DNA from: JAAZKA01 sp034926225
Lineage (GTDB): Bacteria > Bacillota > Clostridia > Oscillospirales > QAMX01
Direction: 5' to 3'
Assembly (NCBI GenBank): GCA_034926225.1
Contig: JAYFRF010000004.1
Span: forward strand, 1-64,000
DNA length: 64,000 nucleotides
Shown here: positions 41,739-51,027 of the stretch, in pieces
Position numbering within the stretch: the stretch's first letter is position 1
Layout: the number at the start of each line of letters is the position of its first letter
The notes under the pieces: generated by a model
Seen by the model: only the letters and a program-made list of their open reading frames with translations
What the model was told of the DNA's origin: nothing
The model's database searches: none
Program-made: the position numbers and the translations under genes

Positions 41739-42173
41739 GTGCATGTTATGGTTGTAGACGGTCAGGGAGGTAAACTTGGCCGTATGTTGATAGAACAGCT
41801 GAAAGCACGGTTGCCGGAGCTTGCGATAACGGCGATCGGTACGAATAGCATCGCTACCGCAACGATGTTGAAAGCCGGTGCGGATGCGGGGGCAACGGGT
41901 GAGAATCCGGTCGTCGTAGGTGCAAAGCGTGCAGATGTGATATTGGGGCCGGTGGGTATTATCATTGCGGATGCACTGTGGGGGGAGATTACAAAGAAGA
42001 TGGCCAATGCCATCGGAACCGCGCCCGCGAAAAAGATACTTCTTCCCTATAATAAGTGCGATGTCATGATCGTCGGCACGCAGGGGATGTCGCCGACCGA
42101 AGCGGTAAGAGAAGCGGTTGAGCAGACCGTGAGATATATACAGGAAAATGAGGAAAGGAACCAAAAAGTATGA
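41739..42173 (+). CDS. DUF3842 family protein
   Basis: A 144-residue protein with a GTG start at 41739 and CGGAGGGG 7 nt upstream. MVVDGQGGKLGRMLIEQLK suggests a Rossmann-like nucleotide-binding start. IGTNSIATATMLKAGADAGATGENPVVV and GPVGIIIADALWGEIT are strongly conserved blocks of DUF3842 as I know it. Function unknown. The stop overlaps the dehydrogenase start (ATGA), so the two proteins are probably made in fixed ratio. Confidence 0.85.
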   Translation: MHVMVVDGQGGKLGRMLIEQLKARLPELAITAIGTNSIATATMLKAGADAGATGENPVVVGAKRADVILGPVGIIIADALWGEITKKMANAIGTAPAKKILLPYNKCDVMIVGTQGMSPTEAVREAVEQTVRYIQENEERNQKV

Positions 42174-43129
42174 AAGTACTGGTAACACTCCCTTGCAAAG
42201 AAGAGCATAAAGCGCTATTGAAAGGCGCGTACCCGGACGCAAGCTTCGTGTACATCCCGGCATCCGAGCTTACCTCCGCGGATGTTGCGGATGTGGAAAT
42301 AACCATCGGGAATATGCCGTCGGTGCTTTTAGCAGATTGCAAAAAGCTGCGCTGGCTCCAGCTGAACAGTGCAGGAGCGGATCAGTATCTGGGGAAGATG
42401 CCGGAGGGCGCCATGCTGACAAATGCAACCGGTGCCTATGGGCTTGCGATTTCCGAACATATGCTGGGGATGCTGCTTGCGATCATGAAAAAGCTTCATG
42501 TGTATTATGACAACCAACATGCGCATCTGTGGCGGGATGAGGGGCCAGTCTGGGCGATCGAGGGATCGACAGCGCTCATCTTGGGAGCAGGGGATATCGG
42601 CGGTGACTTCGCGCGGAAGGTACATGCACTGGGAGCATATACGATCGGCGTAAGACGAACAGCGACGAAGAAGGATGCGTGGCTTGATGAACTGCATCGT
42701 ATGGAGGCTTTAGACGAGCTGTTGCCGAGAGCGGACATCATTGCGATGTGCCTGCCGGGTACGCAGGAGACGAAGGGGATCATAAACGCCGAAAGGCTTG
42801 CGATGATGAAGAAGAATGCGATCATTTTGAATATCGGACGCGGTACCGCGATTGATACAGAGGCGCTGTGCGATGCGCTGGAAAAGCGGCAGATCGGCGG
42901 CGCAGGGTTAGATGTGACCGATCCCGAGCCGCTGCCGCCGGATCATCGGCTGTGGGATATGCCCAATGCGATCGTGACACCACATATTTCGGGGTTCTAC
43001 CATTTGCAGCAGACATTTGACAGAATTGTGCGTATCAGTGCGGAAAACCTCGCAGCATTCCGAGAAGGAAAGCAGCTTCGGAATGTGATCAATGAAAAGA
43101 TCGGGTATAGAACGCTGCGTGAGGAATAA
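42170..43129 (+). CDS. D-isomer-specific 2-hydroxyacid dehydrogenase
   Basis: A 319-residue protein. NAD-binding motif GAGDIGGDFARK, with the catalytic Arg in NIGRGTAID, Glu in DPEPLPPD and His in TPHISG. N-terminal substrate domain NSAGADQY and NATGAYGLAISEHMLG. It belongs to the NAD(P)-dependent D-2-hydroxyacid family (glyoxylate/hydroxypyruvate or phosphoglycerate type); the substrate is not clear. Confidence 0.92.
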   Translation: MKVLVTLPCKEEHKALLKGAYPDASFVYIPASELTSADVADVEITIGNMPSVLLADCKKLRWLQLNSAGADQYLGKMPEGAMLTNATGAYGLAISEHMLGMLLAIMKKLHVYYDNQHAHLWRDEGPVWAIEGSTALILGAGDIGGDFARKVHALGAYTIGVRRTATKKDAWLDELHRMEALDELLPRADIIAMCLPGTQETKGIINAERLAMMKKNAIILNIGRGTAIDTEALCDALEKRQIGGAGLDVTDPEPLPPDHRLWDMPNAIVTPHISGFYHLQQTFDRIVRISAENLAAFREGKQLRNVINEKIGYRTLREE

Positions 43130-43176
43130 ACGGTAGACACTACGCATAAAGTGAAGAAAAACTGAAAGGCATAATT

Positions 43177-44184
43177 ATGAGAATATTGGTATTAGCTGGC
43201 GGATTGAGTCCCGAAAGGGATGTTTCGCTGTCCTCGGGATGCCTAATTGCCAATGCATTGATGAAGAACGGCTGCGAAGTCGCGATGGCGGATGTGTTTA
43301 CCGGTGTGGATGCTGAAAAAACGGTTTTCAAAACGGATTTGGAACATCCATACGAGTATAAAATACCCGAAAAGGAGCCGGATTTGGATGCTTTACGGAG
43401 GGTGAATCCGGGAAACGCTTTAATGGGGCCGGGGATTCTCGAATTGGCGCGGAAAGCGGACGTCGTTTTCCTTGGGCTGCATGGCGGTATGGGGGAAAAC
43501 GGGCAGATTCAAGCGACGCTGGATACCTTTGGCATCCCGTATACCGGTTCTGGATATGAGGCTTGTGTTCTGGCGATGAATAAGGAGCTGACGAAGAAGC
43601 TGCTGGACGCTGAGGAAATACCGACGCCCAAGGGGTTTGTCACGAAAGCGATGCCGGAGAATGTGCCGTATCCCTGCTTTGTCAAGCCGGTCAGCGGCGG
43701 ATCAAGCATCGGCACGTCGCGCGTGGACAGCAAGGCCGAACTTGAAAAAGCCATCCGTGAGGCGCAGCGGTATGAACAATCGGTGCTGATCGAGGAAATG
43801 GTATGCGGCCGCGAGTTTTCCGTGGGTATGTTGGATGGGCAGGTGCTGCCGCCGATTGAGATCATTCCATTGGAGGGGTTTTACGACTACCTGCGTAAGT
43901 ATCAAGCGGGACTGACACGGGAAATCTGCCCAGCGCAGTTGACGGCAGAGCAGGTGCGGGAAGTGCAGAACCTGACCATGCGTGTGGTAAAGATATTGGG
44001 ACTGCGCGATTATGGGCGGGTGGATTTCATTATGAACGAAAAAACCGGGCGGTTTGTCTGCCTGGAAGCAAACACCCTGCCCGGTATGACGCCCATGAGC
44101 TTACTGCCGCAAGAAGCGCGTGCGGTGGGAATATCCTACGAACAGGTCTGCAAGAGGATCGTAGAGCTGGCGCTCGCGCATTAA
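43177..44184 (+). CDS. ddl: D-alanine--D-alanine ligase
   Basis: A 335-residue ATP-grasp enzyme. LAGGLSPERDVSLSSG, HGGMGENGQIQ, VKPVSGGSSIGTSRV, EIIPLEGFYDYLRKY and EANTLPGMTPMSLLPQEA are the expected blocks. KY in the omega-loop region fits D-Ala-D-Ala rather than D-Ala-D-Lac ligases. Peptidoglycan precursor synthesis in the cytosol. It converges with the SGNH/SLH gene with a 4-nt overlap of stop codons. Confidence 0.94.
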   Translation: MRILVLAGGLSPERDVSLSSGCLIANALMKNGCEVAMADVFTGVDAEKTVFKTDLEHPYEYKIPEKEPDLDALRRVNPGNALMGPGILELARKADVVFLGLHGGMGENGQIQATLDTFGIPYTGSGYEACVLAMNKELTKKLLDAEEIPTPKGFVTKAMPENVPYPCFVKPVSGGSSIGTSRVDSKAELEKAIREAQRYEQSVLIEEMVCGREFSVGMLDGQVLPPIEIIPLEGFYDYLRKYQAGLTREICPAQLTAEQVREVQNLTMRVVKILGLRDYGRVDFIMNEKTGRFVCLEANTLPGMTPMSLLPQEARAVGISYEQVCKRIVELALAH

Positions 44185-45515
44185 CCGCCGCGCGCCTCGA
44201 GATTGTGAAGCCGCAGGAGGATGGTTGCAAGCTCCGCGCGGGTAGCCGTCCCCTGCGGATCAAAGCTTCCATCCGCGTTGCCGCGGATCAGACCGAGTGA
44301 TGCAACGGTTGATACGGCGGTCCGCGCCCAGACGCTGATGCGTTTAGTGTCGGTAAAAGCGACTTTCCGATCCTTGAAAGACAGAGCCGCGGAAGCGGAA
44401 AGATATTGGTATAACAGCACGCAGAGCTGCTCGCGTGTGACAGAGGCGTCGGGGGAAAATTTTCCGTTACCGGTGCCTTTTGTAATACCGAGAGTTGATG
44501 CCCAGAGGATATAGGCCGCGTCGGAACGTGTAGCGGGAACATCGGAAAAGCCCGTGTTACCGCGGTAATCGTTGGCGTTCATCCCTGCATAACGCCCGAG
44601 AGCACGAACGAAGCCGCCGCGTGTGAGGATGCTGTTAGGCTGAAAGTGTGACGTACGGTTGAAGATCGAACGGGAGAGCGTGTAATAGGCGGGGATACGA
44701 TACCAGTCGGACGCGGAGACATCGGAGCAGGCGAGAGTAAGGTAAGTTGTAAGCGGAACGGCTGACATAACCGCGTCAGCTATGAGACGATGACCGGCCG
44801 CATTCGGGTGCGGGTCATAACCGCCATTTAGGATGTCGGCGTTGGTCAATCCCACCGAATCGATGACAGAATGGATATCGACGAGGATGTAATTCGCGCT
44901 GATGGGAAAGGCCGCGTTAAGGGGCGTAATCCAGACCTCCGCAAAGGAACCCAGATCGAAGACAGAGGTACCGAGGGTGAAAGCCTGTCCGATGTAGGGA
45001 TTGAAGATATTATTGGCGATCACCGGCACGCCGGGGGATTTTTTCGCAATATAAGCGAGAATAGAATTAAAATTCTCGGCAAATTGGGAAGCGATCTTAT
45101 AAATTACCTGAGAATCGGCTTCTTTGCCGGAGAGTTGGCTGATGATTTCGCGATAGAGCGCGCTGGTCATGCCGCTGGCAGCGTTTTTCGAGGATAGCTC
45201 CCGAAGAAGATCGTTCGCGCCGATGGAAAGAGTTATGACAGACGCAGAACGAAGAGCATCGTCATACCGGCCGCTTTGGAGCGCGGCCAGAAGCTCACCG
45301 CTGGTTTGACCGTTGATCGCGCAATTGTCGAGCGTCGCGCCAAGAGTATCGGCAAGCAGGGCGGGGTAGGAGAGGCCTGTGTCGGCAAGACCGTAGCCGG
45401 TTGCCACACTGTCGCCGAGCGCAAGAAGGACGGGCTTGCCCGCGAGATGAGCGGATGGGAGTAGGGTGGTTACAACAAGTACGCAGAGTACCAGGGCCAA
45501 GAATCGTTTGAGCAT
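44181..45515 (-). CDS. Secreted SGNH/GDSL hydrolase with SLH domains
   Basis: A 444-residue protein. ATG at 45515 follows GGAGG. Signal peptide residues ~1-22. SGNH hydrolase at ~28-250: LALGDSVATGYG (Ser), INGQTSG, GANDLL (Asn) and DPHPNAAGH (Asp/His). Then SLH-type repeats (GFSDVPATRSDAAYILWAS; GKFSPDASVTREQLCVLLYQYL; GSFDPQGTATRAELATILLRL) that bind pyruvylated cell-wall polymers. Likely a wall-attached esterase or lipase. Followed upstream in the operon by thpR. Confidence 0.92.
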   Translation of the reverse strand: MLKRFLALVLCVLVVTTLLPSAHLAGKPVLLALGDSVATGYGLADTGLSYPALLADTLGATLDNCAINGQTSGELLAALQSGRYDDALRSASVITLSIGANDLLRELSSKNAASGMTSALYREIISQLSGKEADSQVIYKIASQFAENFNSILAYIAKKSPGVPVIANNIFNPYIGQAFTLGTSVFDLGSFAEVWITPLNAAFPISANYILVDIHSVIDSVGLTNADILNGGYDPHPNAAGHRLIADAVMSAVPLTTYLTLACSDVSASDWYRIPAYYTLSRSIFNRTSHFQPNSILTRGGFVRALGRYAGMNANDYRGNTGFSDVPATRSDAAYILWASTLGITKGTGNGKFSPDASVTREQLCVLLYQYLSASAALSFKDRKVAFTDTKRISVWARTAVSTVASLGLIRGNADGSFDPQGTATRAELATILLRLHNLEARGG

Positions 45516-45532
45516 AGGTATACCTCCGGAGA

Positions 45533-46048
45533 TCAGGTTAAACGAACCATGGATAAAGGGGAATAGCATAGTTTTCCCGCAATGCGAGAAGATTCCATCA
45601 GTTCAATACAGTCGACCGTCATAGATTGCGGCTGAAGGGATGGAAAGAGGTAGTCTGGCGGGAGGATGTATTCCCGCGCAAGGGTTAAATGAGGATGATA
45701 TGCGCGGTTTTCCGTAGAAAATCCTGCATTTTGAAGGAATACGCGAAGATCTTTATATAATAAGGTCAGCTCTTTCGACGGTAATATGCCGGCCCAAAGG
45801 ACACCTGAGTCGAACCTGCCTAGACCGGAGATCGTGAGCGGAAAAGCGGGACATACCGCGGCAAGCAGGATATTAGAAAGCGTCTCGACCGCGGCGGACG
45901 GCTGCTCACCGAGAAAGTGCAGCGTAATATGCAAGTTTTCCGGACGGGTAAAGTTGCCGCGAACCCCGTCGCGGCGAAGCGAAGCTATGGTGTTGTCAAG
46001 CAAGTCGCGCATGATGTCGGAAAGCGGGATAGCCAGAAACAGACGCAT
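45533..46048 (-). CDS. thpR: RNA 2',3'-cyclic phosphodiesterase (LigT family)
   Basis: A 171-residue protein with the two HxT motifs of 2H phosphoesterases (HITLHF and HLTLAR) and FLAIPLSD at the start. It opens 2',3'-cyclic phosphates on RNA. It is in an operon with the SGNH/SLH gene (17-nt gap), an unusual pairing. Confidence 0.92.
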   Translation of the reverse strand: MRLFLAIPLSDIMRDLLDNTIASLRRDGVRGNFTRPENLHITLHFLGEQPSAAVETLSNILLAAVCPAFPLTISGLGRFDSGVLWAGILPSKELTLLYKDLRVFLQNAGFSTENRAYHPHLTLAREYILPPDYLFPSLQPQSMTVDCIELMESSRIAGKLCYSPLSMVRLT

Positions 46049-46111
46049 AAGAGCAGGAAGCCTCCTCGCATAATGTATTTACAGTGATTTTGACGAAGGC
46101 ACCGTATAAAC

Positions 46112-46140
46112 TTGTTTTCTTACGATGAATGTGGGATAAT
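46112..46140 (+). promoter_or_regulatory. Promoter of the GNAT gene
   Basis: TTGTTT (46112-46117), 17 nt, GATAAT (46135-46140). Confidence 0.5.
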
Positions 46141-46257
46141 GAGCGTAACAGAGGAGCGCGGTTGCACGGAAGCTGGCAACATTATTTTTACGATTCCAGT
46201 GAGAACAGAGCATATCAGACACAGCCGCCGAAAAATGGCTGAGAGGAAATGATCACA

Positions 46258-46710
46258 ATGCAATTATACGTTGAAAAAGAACCTTCGCAGGATACAATCA
46301 ATCAAATCGCAGCTATTGCGCAAGATTACACTGTGGATTACTTTACCGAAAATGTCCCTGCCGATACGAGAAATGATTTGCTCTTCCAAAGGGCTGCGTA
46401 TTTGAAAAAAAGTAATGAAATTGTCGCATTTATTGTTTTTACTTGCTTGGACGGATGTCCCCATATCACTTTATTGGCTACAAAAAGAGCGTATGCAGGT
46501 AAGGGATACGGCAAATTGTTAATGCATTATTTTGTATCCCATGTAACAGAATTAGGCTTTCACTCTGTGGAAGTGATGACTGTTTTACCGGAATCAAAGC
46601 CGGTATATTTTTCGACTGCTGCATTTTACAAAAGCGTTGGATTTGTTATTACTGACATCTACCCGTTCCTTTGGGAATCTGGTGCCATTAAATTAAAAAA
46701 ATCATGGTAG
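46258..46710 (+). CDS. GNAT-family N-acetyltransferase
   Basis: A 150-residue protein. ATG at 46258 is preferred to 46249 because AGAGG then lies at a usable distance. The acetyl-CoA pyrophosphate loop is AYAGKGYGKLLM, and FYKSVGFV is the usual C-terminal motif. Substrate unknown. More A+T-rich than its neighbours. Confidence 0.88.
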   Translation: MQLYVEKEPSQDTINQIAAIAQDYTVDYFTENVPADTRNDLLFQRAAYLKKSNEIVAFIVFTCLDGCPHITLLATKRAYAGKGYGKLLMHYFVSHVTELGFHSVEVMTVLPESKPVYFSTAAFYKSVGFVITDIYPFLWESGAIKLKKSW

Positions 46711-46831
46711 TTCCCATCGCCGTATTTTATATTTAGGCTTGACTTCTTATAGCTGGTCTTTCGGATATGGCATCATAGATGCAGTATAGCATAATATTGT
46801 GGAAAATGCAATGAAGTTTGCCTGATAGTAC

Positions 46832-46860
46832 TTGCAAAATCAAGACGAATGTGGTTTAAT
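46832..46860 (+). promoter_or_regulatory. Promoter of the M20 peptidase operon
   Basis: TTGCAA (46832-46837), 17 nt, TTTAAT (46855-46860). Confidence 0.55.
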
Positions 46861-46889
46861 GAAGAAAAGAAGGATTTGAGGGAGATATA

Positions 46890-48257
46890 TTGAAAGAAAA
46901 GCTTTGCCAGGCGATTGATGAGCGAGCGGATGCGTATTGTGCCTTAAGCGACGAGATTTGGGGTTATGCGGAGACAGCCTTTGCGGAAAACCGGTCAGCA
47001 GAAGCGCTCGCAGCGTTCCTCGAAGCGGATGGTTTTCAGGTGACACGCGGTGTTGCGGGAATTGAAACCGCCTTTACCGCGACATACGGCGAGGGCGGCG
47101 TCCATCTCGGAATTTTAGGTGAGTATGATGCCTTAGCCGATCTCGAGCAGACCTCGATGAGTACGGAACAGTCCCCGCCCGCCGGTCGTCCCGGGCATGG
47201 GTGCGGACATAACCTCCTCGGCGCGGGCGCACTCGCAGCAGCCTGTGCGATCAAGGCGTATCTTGCCGAAGGGCATCCCGGATGTGTGACGTACTTCGGC
47301 TGTCCCGGCGAGGAAGGCGGCTCTGGCAAGACCTTCATGGCGCGGGATGGCGTGTTCGACGGTGTTGACGCGGCGCTTTCGTGGCATCCCGGCAGCAAGA
47401 CGAGCGTGGCGTCGTCGTCGAGTCTTGCTAACTATCAGATCCTCTACCGATTCCACGGCATCGCGGCGCATGCGGCGGGACAGCCTCACCTGGGACGCTC
47501 GGCGCTTGACGCGGTGGAGATGATGAACATCGGCGTGCAGTTCCTGCGGGAGCATATCCCGCAAGCGGCGCGTATCCATTACGCGATCACCGATACCGGG
47601 GGTTACTCACCGAATGTCGTCCAAGCGGAGGCGTCGGTGCTGTATCTGATGCGTATGCCGCAGGTGACCGATCTCGCGGAGCTGTATGAGCGGGTGAACG
47701 ATATCGCGCGCGGCGCGGCGCTGATGACCGGAACCAGCGTGGAGAGCACGTTTATCAAGGCATGTTCCAATACGCTGACAAACCGGCCGCTGATGGAAGC
47801 CATGTACACCAATATGCTGGCGATTCCGGGGCCGGCATACGACGAGGAGGAGACCTCTTTCGCGGAGAAGCTGCGCGGGACTTTCGCAAGCGCCACGGAA
47901 GGCGGCGCGTTTGATACCGCCGTCGATCCGCTGCCGGAGACGGAGGGGACGGGGACCGGCTCAACCGATGTCGGCGATGTCAGTTGGATCTGCCCTACGG
48001 TTTACTGCTATGTGGTGACGGCGCCGCGTGAGACACCGGGACATACATGGCAGATGACGAGCTGCGGTAAGGCAAGTTTTGCCCATAAGGGGATGCTGTA
48101 TGCAGCAAAGGTGATTGCGATGACGGCGATGGATCTATACGAAGATGAAACGCTGCTGGCACACGCGAAGGAAGAGCTGCATAAACGCACAGACGGGCAG
48201 TATATCTGCCCGATACCCGAAGGAATCAAACCCAGAAGTATCAGTGATGTTAAATAA
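46890..48257 (+). CDS. M20-family amidohydrolase (AbgB-like)
   Basis: A 455-residue protein with a TTG start at 46890 and GAGGGAG upstream. Metal-binding motifs LGEYDALAD, GHGCGHNLLG and CPGEEGGSGK, a dimerisation domain with FHGIAAHAAGQPHLGRSALDAVE, and TDVGDVSW near the end. This is the p-aminobenzoyl-glutamate hydrolase B/aminoacylase branch of M20. It cleaves amide-linked acyl-amino acids in the cytosol. Operon with the oxidoreductase 16 nt downstream. Confidence 0.92.
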   Translation: MKEKLCQAIDERADAYCALSDEIWGYAETAFAENRSAEALAAFLEADGFQVTRGVAGIETAFTATYGEGGVHLGILGEYDALADLEQTSMSTEQSPPAGRPGHGCGHNLLGAGALAAACAIKAYLAEGHPGCVTYFGCPGEEGGSGKTFMARDGVFDGVDAALSWHPGSKTSVASSSSLANYQILYRFHGIAAHAAGQPHLGRSALDAVEMMNIGVQFLREHIPQAARIHYAITDTGGYSPNVVQAEASVLYLMRMPQVTDLAELYERVNDIARGAALMTGTSVESTFIKACSNTLTNRPLMEAMYTNMLAIPGPAYDEEETSFAEKLRGTFASATEGGAFDTAVDPLPETEGTGTGSTDVGDVSWICPTVYCYVVTAPRETPGHTWQMTSCGKASFAHKGMLYAAKVIAMTAMDLYEDETLLAHAKEELHKRTDGQYICPIPEGIKPRSISDVK

Positions 48258-48273
48258 ACGGAGGTAAATACTT

Positions 48274-49332
48274 ATGTTGAATCTGGCATTTGTCGGTTTC
48301 CGTCACGGACACATTAACGGACTATACGCGCAGGCAATGCAGAACCCGGACGTTACTGTCGTTGCGGCGTATGAGGAAGATGCCGAAGCCAAGAAGGCTG
48401 CCGAGGAGTCGCTCGGCGTCAAGTTCACGCATGACAGCTATGAAGCGCTGCTGGCTGATCCGACGATCGACGCGGTGGCTATCGGGGATTATTTCGGTAT
48501 CCGCGGCGCGCGTGCGATCGCAGCATTGAAGGCGGGTAAGCATATCATCGTGGATAAGCCGCTGTGCACCTCGGTTGCGGAGCTGGATGAAATTGAAAAG
48601 CTTTCGCGGGAGAAGGGCCTGAAGGTCGGCTGTATGCTCGATCTGCGTCTGAGTGCTTGGGTAGAACCGGTGCGCGACTTCATTTTTTCTGGCAAGCTCG
48701 GCCAAATTCATCAGATTTCCTTCACCGCGCAGCATCCGCTCAACTGGGGCACGCGTCCGTCTTGGTACTTCGAGGACGGCAAGCATGGCGGCACAATCAA
48801 CGATATCGGTATCCACGGCATCGATCTCATCCCGTATCTGACCGGCCTGAAGTTTAAAAAGGTCAATGCCGCGCGTCAGTGGAACGCATACGCGAAGCTC
48901 GCTCCGAAGTTTATGGATTCCGCGCAGTTTATGGCGGAGCTGGATAACGGCGCCGGCGTTATGGCCGACGTCTCCTATGCGGCGCCCTCGAGCTGCGGAT
49001 TTAAGCTTCCGCAGTACTGGCGTTTCACGATCTGGGGCGATAAGGGTGTCATCGAATGCGGCGGGAACCTCAACCCCATCGCGACCGTCGCCTTAAACGG
49101 CGCGGATGGCCCGGTCGTCCTCGATACGCCGGAAGATACGCATCAGTCGCTCGACGTCTTTGTGGATCCCACCGCTGCTGCCGACGCCAAAAAGCCTGTC
49201 AGGCAGAAGCGTCAGCTGCTCGACTTTTTCCTTGCCGACCTTGCTTCTGCCCCCACCGCGCTCAATACCGCGACGGTGTTCGAATCCTCCCGCGCGGCGC
49301 TGATGATTCAGGCCGCCGCCGACCGCGCATAA
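48274..49332 (+). CDS. Gfo/Idh/MocA-family oxidoreductase
   Basis: A 352-residue protein with CGGAGG upstream. N-terminal NAD(P) domain (LAFVGFRHGHINGLY; a variant of GxGxxG), EKP-type motif as VDKPLC, and a C-terminal beta-sheet domain with GGTINDIGIHGIDLI supplying the catalytic Asp/His. It oxidises sugars or inositol-like alcohols. A terminator follows. Confidence 0.9.
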   Translation: MLNLAFVGFRHGHINGLYAQAMQNPDVTVVAAYEEDAEAKKAAEESLGVKFTHDSYEALLADPTIDAVAIGDYFGIRGARAIAALKAGKHIIVDKPLCTSVAELDEIEKLSREKGLKVGCMLDLRLSAWVEPVRDFIFSGKLGQIHQISFTAQHPLNWGTRPSWYFEDGKHGGTINDIGIHGIDLIPYLTGLKFKKVNAARQWNAYAKLAPKFMDSAQFMAELDNGAGVMADVSYAAPSSCGFKLPQYWRFTIWGDKGVIECGGNLNPIATVALNGADGPVVLDTPEDTHQSLDVFVDPTAAADAKKPVRQKRQLLDFFLADLASAPTALNTATVFESSRAALMIQAAADRA

Positions 49333-49346
49333 GTACAGATACCTGC

Positions 49347-49380
49347 AAATCCCGCGCCCTGCCTCGGACGCGGGATTTTG
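49347..49380 (+). terminator. Terminator of the M20-oxidoreductase operon
   Basis: AAATCCCGCG/CGCGGGATTT 10-bp stem, tail TTGTCT. Confidence 0.75.
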
Positions 49381-49416
49381 TCTAAGAAAAACATATCGAT
49401 AAACGATAAATAAATA

Positions 49417-49445
49417 TTGACAAACGGAAGAACCTGTGGTAAGCT
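49417..49445 (+). promoter_or_regulatory. Promoter of the DUF4173-like gene
   Basis: TTGACA (49417-49422), 17 nt, TAAGCT (49440-49445). Confidence 0.55.
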
Positions 49446-49486
49446 GAATTCATGGTAATAATATGAAAAAAAGGAGTGGAACGAAG

Positions 49487-50977
49487 ATGGATCAGGCAGA
49501 GAGTATGGTGAGAGCAGAACGGAAGCCATTCGCGTGTGACGGCGCGGAATCGCTTTTGCTTCCATTCGCGTTTGGTATGGGATACCTGTTCATACGCTTC
49601 CTACTGAACGTCGGGTCGGGGCTCGCGGTCGTGTTCTTTATGACGGGGGTGTATGTGACGACCGCCGTATATATGCGGACGGCGAAAATCAAACCGGTGT
49701 GGAGCGGGGTGACGCTCGCGTGGACGGCGCTGACGGCGCTGCTGACGATACCGTTCGCGCTGTTTGACGGCAGGGACGGTCGAATGCTGCCGGTGCTGCT
49801 GTGTCTGATGTGTGCGGCTGCGGTGCAGCTTTACAGCATGCTCGGCTGCCGGACGCGGGGATTTACAGAGGAAGCGTATCTGGACTGGGCCAATGCGGTG
49901 GTCGTGACGCCGTTTACGAATCTGGGTGCGTCGTGGCAGACGGTCGGCGCGGTGGTGAAGCGTGGGAAAGGACGTACGGCGCTGGGGGCGTTTGTCGGAT
50001 TCCTGATCGGTTTGCCGGTGCTGGTTGTGTTGACGCTGCTATTGTCTTCGGCGGACACCGCATTCGAGGGGTTTTTGAATCGGTTCAGCATTGATTTTAT
50101 TTATCAAATTGATAATGAAATCGGCAGATTGATCGGCGGTATCCCATTTGCGATGATGGCGTTTGGGATTCTGTACGGCTGCCGGAGGAAAAAAAGCATC
50201 GCGAAGGTAAAAGCGCCGGGCGTAGATAAGACGCGGCGGATTCCGGCAAGCGCAGCATACGGTGTGCTGATTCCGATCGTACTGCTGTATGTTGTGTATC
50301 TTGTTACACAGATGGCATACTTTTTCTCAGGCTTTGCCGGGCTGCTGCCGACAGGGTATACGTATGCGGAGTACGCGAGACGGGGTTTTTTCGAGCTTTG
50401 CATGGTATGCGTAATTAATTTGGGGATAATCGTGCTGATACTGGCGTTTATGAAGCTGAAAAGCGGCATCGGAAAAGGATTTTGCACTTTTTTTGCCATG
50501 TTTTCACTGGTGCTGACCGGTACGGCGGTGTCCAAAATGGTGCTGTACGTGAATACCTACGGTTTGACTCCGCTCCGCGCACAGACGATGTGGTTCATGC
50601 TTGCACTGGGTGTGACCTTTGTTTATATCCTCGCGAGACTGTACATCCGGCGTTTCCCGTTTGTCCGGACGCTTGCGGTAACGGCGGCGGCGATGCTTCT
50701 GGTATTCGCATATACGGATGCCGACGCGATGTCGGTATCCTATAACCTCCGCGCGATAGAGGAGGGAAGAATCGCGGAGGACCGACCCGGTATGACCTTT
50801 GCGGGATTTTCCGGCACGGAGCTTTCCCAGATGTCCGACGGTATCGAGCCGTATCTGCGGGAGCATACCGCAAATCCTCTCGCGGATGCGATGATTACGA
50901 GCCGGAAGGAAAGCGAATCCGCGTATCGGGAGAGCATCCTATACTGGAACCTTGCAACGGAGCGCGCAAAGGGTTGA
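49487..50977 (+). CDS. Multispanning membrane protein, DUF4153/DUF4173-like
   Basis: A 496-residue protein. ATG at 49487 has AAAGGAG 10 nt upstream; the earlier in-frame ATG has none. About 11-12 hydrophobic helices with a soluble C-terminal ~80 residues. TYAEYARRGFFELCMVCVINLG is the recognisable DUF4173-type block. Function unknown; relatives often sit beside sensor kinases or regulators. The Crp/Fnr promoter overlaps its stop codon. Confidence 0.75.
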   Translation: MDQAESMVRAERKPFACDGAESLLLPFAFGMGYLFIRFLLNVGSGLAVVFFMTGVYVTTAVYMRTAKIKPVWSGVTLAWTALTALLTIPFALFDGRDGRMLPVLLCLMCAAAVQLYSMLGCRTRGFTEEAYLDWANAVVVTPFTNLGASWQTVGAVVKRGKGRTALGAFVGFLIGLPVLVVLTLLLSSADTAFEGFLNRFSIDFIYQIDNEIGRLIGGIPFAMMAFGILYGCRRKKSIAKVKAPGVDKTRRIPASAAYGVLIPIVLLYVVYLVTQMAYFFSGFAGLLPTGYTYAEYARRGFFELCMVCVINLGIIVLILAFMKLKSGIGKGFCTFFAMFSLVLTGTAVSKMVLYVNTYGLTPLRAQTMWFMLALGVTFVYILARLYIRRFPFVRTLAVTAAAMLLVFAYTDADAMSVSYNLRAIEEGRIAEDRPGMTFAGFSGTELSQMSDGIEPYLREHTANPLADAMITSRKESESAYRESILYWNLATERAKG

Positions 50978-51002
50978 CAAGGCGCTGAAAATGCCGTATA
51001 CT
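50974..51002 (+). promoter_or_regulatory. Promoter of the Crp/Fnr gene
   Basis: TTGACA (50974-50979), 17 nt, TATACT (50997-51002). The -35 overlaps the last codons of the preceding gene. Confidence 0.75.
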
Positions 51003-51027
51003 GATCGTATAAAAGGTGGTGTGCGGT

